The position numbers and the translations under genes are program-made. A stretch of DNA of 64,000 nt from Delphinus delphis (lineage: Eukaryota > Chordata > Mammalia > Artiodactyla > Delphinidae). Of this stretch, positions 60,161 through 64,000 are shown one piece after another. The stretch is from contig NC_082694.2 in assembly GCF_949987515.2 (NCBI RefSeq), positions 62,618,080 through 62,682,079 on the forward strand, read 5' to 3'. The notes below the pieces were generated by a model. It saw only the letters and a program-made list of their open reading frames with translations. It had not been told where the DNA came from and ran no database searches. The number at the start of each line of letters is the position of its first letter. Position 1 is the stretch's first letter.

Positions 60161-62339
60161 CAAGGTGCGTCAATGTATAACGCACTCTAGTAGCAATAAC
60201 TATAAAATACTGACTAGTGAATGGTGAGAGTTGGGGAGAGAATCCTGTAGTGTTCTGTTTTGCTTGCATATATTAGTCATTTCCTATATCCTTATAACCT
60301 TAACGCACGTTATTCAACTTGTAGCTACACATTTTATATAGTTGTTTTTTGGATTTGGTTACATATTTTAAACTTGTCTGGTACAGTTTATCAGCTGATA
60401 CTGGATGTGCTCATTTGCAACTAATTTTCCCACAGACTGTAACAGGGAGAAAATGAAGTCTAATATAATCCGAGGCAGAGACATCTGACCACCATTTTGA
60501 TAAGGAGTAACAGAATTGCACAAATGAAAATGGTAACATTTTTCTTTGGCTTCATCCCTATTAAAAACTTGCCCCTAAGTTCCTTTTTCCTTCAGATGCT
60601 TGTGAGCCATGGCCACTCTGTCGATGAGCCAAAAGAAAACCTGGTGAAACCATCATTTGAAGGACCCATGATATCAACTTCAGGGGCTCAGTCAGATGGT
60701 CAGTATTCCACTTGGAAAAGCATCAAGGTCCAAAGTGTAATTGATTTTATTTCACATTATATTATATTATTTATTTATTTCCGATGACACAATCACCAAG
60801 CAAACGCTGAAACTATTCATGTTGCTTTCTCTGTTCCCAGTTGAATTATTAATCTTTCTGTCAAGTCTAATTCCTGACCCTCAATTTAATTCTATTTCAG
60901 CAGCTGATGCCTCTATTAGCCTCACTGCACTGGAATTCTGTTGCTCCCTTGGTTGTAGCCTGCTGAGAAACTGTTTTTCAAGTACTTAGCAGAAAAGCTC
61001 TATGCTTTATTGACTCAGATTTTAATTTCAAATACTATTCTCACTGATCAGGTACTTGAAAACAAATGTTCTGAGAGGCTTCACTAATGCACTGAAAGGT
61101 TATTGACAAATTTCATATATGTCCAAGGGCATAAATTATAAGAGAATCTTTCATTCTTTACACACTTTCATTCTTACACCATTAATAGAGTCCTGGAGGA
61201 ATCAATGGTTCTGAAGGTGAAAACATAGAAACTTTAAGAAAGTTGATAGCAGAAAAAAACATGGATTTATACCAAAAAAGAGAGACTAGGGCCAGATTTC
61301 ACTATTTCTGAATATTACATAAGCAAATTAAAATATAAATTTCATGTTTAAGTGAGAATATGACAATCCAATAATTAACAAAACATGATGTAAGTAAAAG
61401 ATCAATACAACTGAATGAGATGTCTTTATACTTTGGGACTGCCTCACTAATTTAGCACACACATAATTGATGACAGTGCAATATATTGAACCAATCAACT
61501 AAATTGCCCTAACTCTTATTAGTGTGTTATCACCAACAGTAACATAATTCTGAATTGCGTAGAGCAGTGATGCTTCAGATAAAAAGTTTTCTACAGTGTT
61601 GCTGAGTACATGAATCTATAAAACATATTGCTATGTCCTTTGATGAAAATTAAAGCAAAATTACCAGTATCTCTTCTAGTCCAGTCTCTTGCTGAATAGC
61701 ACTTATATAAATATCCTTAAAGTTACTTATCCCAATCTCTCTCCTCCAGTGAGAGAATGTATAACTCTTTACAAGAATGGTCATTCCAATTTTGGATGAA
61801 TCTAATAATTAGAGAATTTCTTCTCATAACAACTTTTTTATAACTCCTACTACTACCCATTGATACCATGGTGACAATGGAAGCCACACAGTAAGTACAT
61901 TTCCTTCCTTTCTACAAGATAGTTTTTGCAATTGTCTGAAATTTCCATCTTTAGCTTGCATTCAGCCAAGGTGAGACTATTTATACCATAATAGTCAACA
62001 AATGTCACCATTCATTTTTTTTGTTGCTGTTATATTTTATTTCCTGGAGGGCCGCTGAGCACCAGTACAGCACTGAATTTCACCCATTTTGAAAGTTATT
62101 GAATGCTCTGAACCCTTCCTAGAGAAATAACACACAAAAGTTTTGTGTTTGACTCAATTTAAAGAACTCTGATATTATTGGTGCATTAAATTTCAGTATC
62201 ATCCAGGAAGAGAGAATGATGGCAGAACCTTAGAGCAAAATGTCAGTTAATACAAAAGTAGAAGAGGAACCCTTGAAGAAAAGTAAAAACCACAGATAGA
62301 GAGAACAGGGAAAAATGTGGACAATGTTCCCAGAAGGAA
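60161..62339. other. Unassigned DNA holding one possible exon
   Basis: Outside the candidate exon at 60596-60727 I see no gene or repeat. Open frames at 60497-60989 overlap this candidate. A (TTTATTA)-like AT stretch lies at 60757-60780. Confidence 0.5.
60596..60727 (+). CDS. Possible internal exon, gene unknown
   Basis: A strong acceptor-like pyrimidine tract, 'agttcctttttccttcag', ends at 60595. The next 132 bases (44 codons) are open in only one of the three frames, starting MLVSHGHSVDEPKENL and ending YSTWKSIK, with mixed, gene-like composition. A GT follows at 60728-60729 (CAAG|gtccaa), a weak donor. A second possible donor is at 60699-60700 (GATG|gtcagt), giving 103 bases. I do not recognise the peptide, and no neighbouring exon is visible in the window. 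It could equally be chance or a relic. Confidence 0.25.
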
Positions 62340-62752
62340 TTAGTGAATTGTGTTGAATGCTGGGCAGAGGCAAAGCAGACTAAGGAGTGAACATTTTCTT
62401 CAGATTCAGCAACTACCTTGCAGTTACATTGATATGGTAGGGATAGAAGTCAGGTTAAAGGGCTAGGGAAGGTTCAAGGATGAATGAATGAATGTGGAGT
62501 TGAAAAATCAGGAATTAAGTGAAGGTTACTCCAGAATCTTATGTGTAAAATCATTGAGAGAAACTGGTGGTAACCATAAGGCAGACACAAGTTGTGGGGA
62601 AGCCTTTAAGACTGTAGAGGTCTGAGCTTGTTTGAATGCTAATGGGAAAGTGCCAGCAGAATGGAAAGTTGAAGATAACAGAGAGAGAGTAACAGGAGCT
62701 AGGTTTCTAATGAGGTAGGTAGGAGAGGATGGGATACGGAGCATCACTAAGG
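62340..62752 (-). mobile_element. L2 LINE, ORF2 5' part, antisense
   Basis: Antisense L2 blocks at 62600-62745: 'gagcttgtttgaatgctaat', 'gggaaagtgccagcagaatg', 'gaaagttgaagataacagag' and 'aggagaggatgggatacgga', in the order of the L2 reverse strand. The left part is more diverged. A 73-codon minus-strand frame here is part of the L2. Confidence 0.7.
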
Positions 62753-62809
62753 GGTCCTCTCTTTACTCCCCTTCTCTCCTGCTGAACATGGGCTTTTTTC
62801 CCTAAGATT

Positions 62810-63284
62810 TTATATTAATTTCCTGTAACAAATTTAATGGCTTAAAGCAATGCAAATATATTCTCTTACAGTTCTGAAGGTCAGAAGTCCAAAACGGTTC
62901 TCATTGAGCCTCAGTTAAGGTGTAGGCAGGTTCATGCCCCTTCTAGAGGTCCTAGGGGAGAATGTTCCCTTGCTTTTTCCAAATTCTAGACATCACCCAC
63001 ATTCCTTGATTCATGACCCTATTCTTCTACCTGCAAAGCCAGCAACCTGAGGACAGGTCCTTCTCACTCTGCTATCTTTTTGGTTCTCTTTCTTCTGCCC
63101 TTCTTATTTACTTATTAATATCTGTGTGATTATATTGGGCTCATCTGGATAATCCAGGATAATGTCCCTTAATTCTATCTATAACCTTAATTCCCCTGTG
63201 CCATGGAACCTAACACATTCACAGGTTCTGGAGATTAGGACATGGGTATCTTTGGTGGGGGGCTATTAGTTTGCCTGCCACACA
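62810..63284 (-). mobile_element. MaLR-like (ERVL) LTR, antisense
   Basis: Plus-strand text is the antisense of a MaLR-related LTR: 'cctgtaacaaatttaatggc', 'tctcttacagttctgaaggt', 'aggggagaatgttcccttgc', 'ggataatccaggataatgtc' and the end 'attagtttgcctgccaca'. It belongs to the same broad group as the LTR at 59085, in the opposite orientation. Confidence 0.65.
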
Positions 63285-63373
63285 CGCCCCCCCATTTCAT
63301 GCTCATATTCCACTCTATTACTTTTCTACATTCCTCTGATTGGAGAGACCAATACTGAACAAAGTGCTTTATA

Positions 63374-63382
<9 letters not shown>

Positions 63383-63421
<39 letters not shown>
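63383..63421. repeat. (TA)n microsatellite
   Basis: About 19 uninterrupted TA units after a mixed TATATG/TGTATA lead-in from 63370. Confidence 0.95.
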
Positions 63422-63424
<3 letters not shown>

Positions 63425-63575
63425 TAACCCACTTAACAGTCACCACTCTGTAAGGAGAGGTATTTGCTTTAATTAATAGCTGATGGACCTATAACTGACA
63501 CAGACTTGTAAAATAACTTGCTTCAAATCACACAGTAGTAAGCGTTGGCTTGGGGGTGAAAACCAGAATTGTCTG
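63425..63575 (-). mobile_element. MIR SINE, antisense
   Basis: 'acttaacagtcaccactctg', 'ataacttgcttcaaatcaca', 'cagtagtaagcgttggcttg' are antisense MIR blocks. Confidence 0.75.
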
Positions 63576-64000
63576 ATGGAATACCTAGTGAATGATCAAC
63601 TTAGCTGGTATTGTCAACTTATCGATGTTTATATAGAATAAAAATAATTACACATGTAAAGAGAGATTTAAAAATAACATACACATAAAATGAAAAATCA
63701 TTTACAAAACCATTCTATAATAAACTTTCTTTCCTGCAATACTATCTTAATATCCACCACTTCTAACATATAAAGAACTGTTCATCAAGGAGATATACCA
63801 TATTTACTTAACAATACCCAAATAATTGGGAATTTAATTGTTACCAGTTTTTAAATGGGCTATTACTTAAGAAAATAAAAATAATATTAAAGTAAATAAA
63901 CAAACACACCTTTTGCTCATTCCTCATTCCATTTCTCTACTTAATGTCTTCTCTCTTTCCTTTAGACTTTCTCTCTTCCAATCTAAGTCCTCTCAACTTT
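63576..64000. other. Unassigned AT-rich DNA at the window edge
   Basis: Nothing recognised. Confidence 0.55.

Overview
This window is mammalian nuclear DNA with no convincing host protein-coding gene; the only candidate is one weak possible exon near 60.6 kb. It is AT-rich and intergenic or intronic in character, and is dominated by retrotransposons. The best-supported lineage is Cetartiodactyla, most likely a whale or dolphin. Four copies of a CHR-type tRNA-derived SINE are present (three on the minus strand at 2.7, 11.9 and 28.6 kb, and so on; see entries), and the L1 copies match the L1 lineage I know from cetaceans. I see no ruminant BovB/BovA sequence. The lineage call is established knowledge plus inference, not a database match.

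Layout. 0-20 kb: old, decayed repeats (L1M fragments, MIR, L2, an ERV LTR at 6.3 kb, a larger interrupted LTR at 16.3-17.3 kb), two younger insertions into MIRs (L1 at 4.6 kb and L1 at 11.5 kb), a CHR SINE at 11.9 kb, a 66-bp tandem duplication at 7.66 kb and a CT/CA microsatellite at 8.8 kb. A 172-bp sequence of unknown family occurs twice, at 17.07 and 18.82 kb. 20.0-27.0 kb: full-length L1 copy 1, bounded by an 11-bp target-site duplication (TSD). 27-34 kb: mostly unassigned DNA with a CHR SINE, an MLT1-type LTR, MIR, L2 and a short L1 3' end. 34.2-54.4 kb: a dense same-strand cluster of L1 copies 2, 3 and 4. Copy 2 has a different, GC-rich, internally repeated 5' region. Copy 3 is 5'-truncated. 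Copy 4 is full length, bounded by a perfect 13-bp TSD, and carries a CHR SINE between its two ORFs. 54-64 kb: L2 LINE remnants in both orientations, MIRs, a MaLR-like LTR split by a 666-bp antisense ERV LTR that still has TATA and AATAAA signals, a second MaLR-like LTR and a TA microsatellite.

None of the four long L1s is intact. Each ORF1/ORF2 is broken by stops or frameshifts, and the reverse-transcriptase FADD motif survives only in copy 3 (SADD in copy 4, lost in copies 1 and 2). The nested insertions give a relative order: MIR and L2 are oldest, then MaLR and other LTRs, then L1, then CHR SINEs. I found no CRISPR array, operon, RNA gene or new multi-gene system. The most useful leads are the unassigned 172-bp repeat pair, the two L1 5'-region classes, a probable twin-primed L1 insertion, the antisense LTR promoter and the possible exon.
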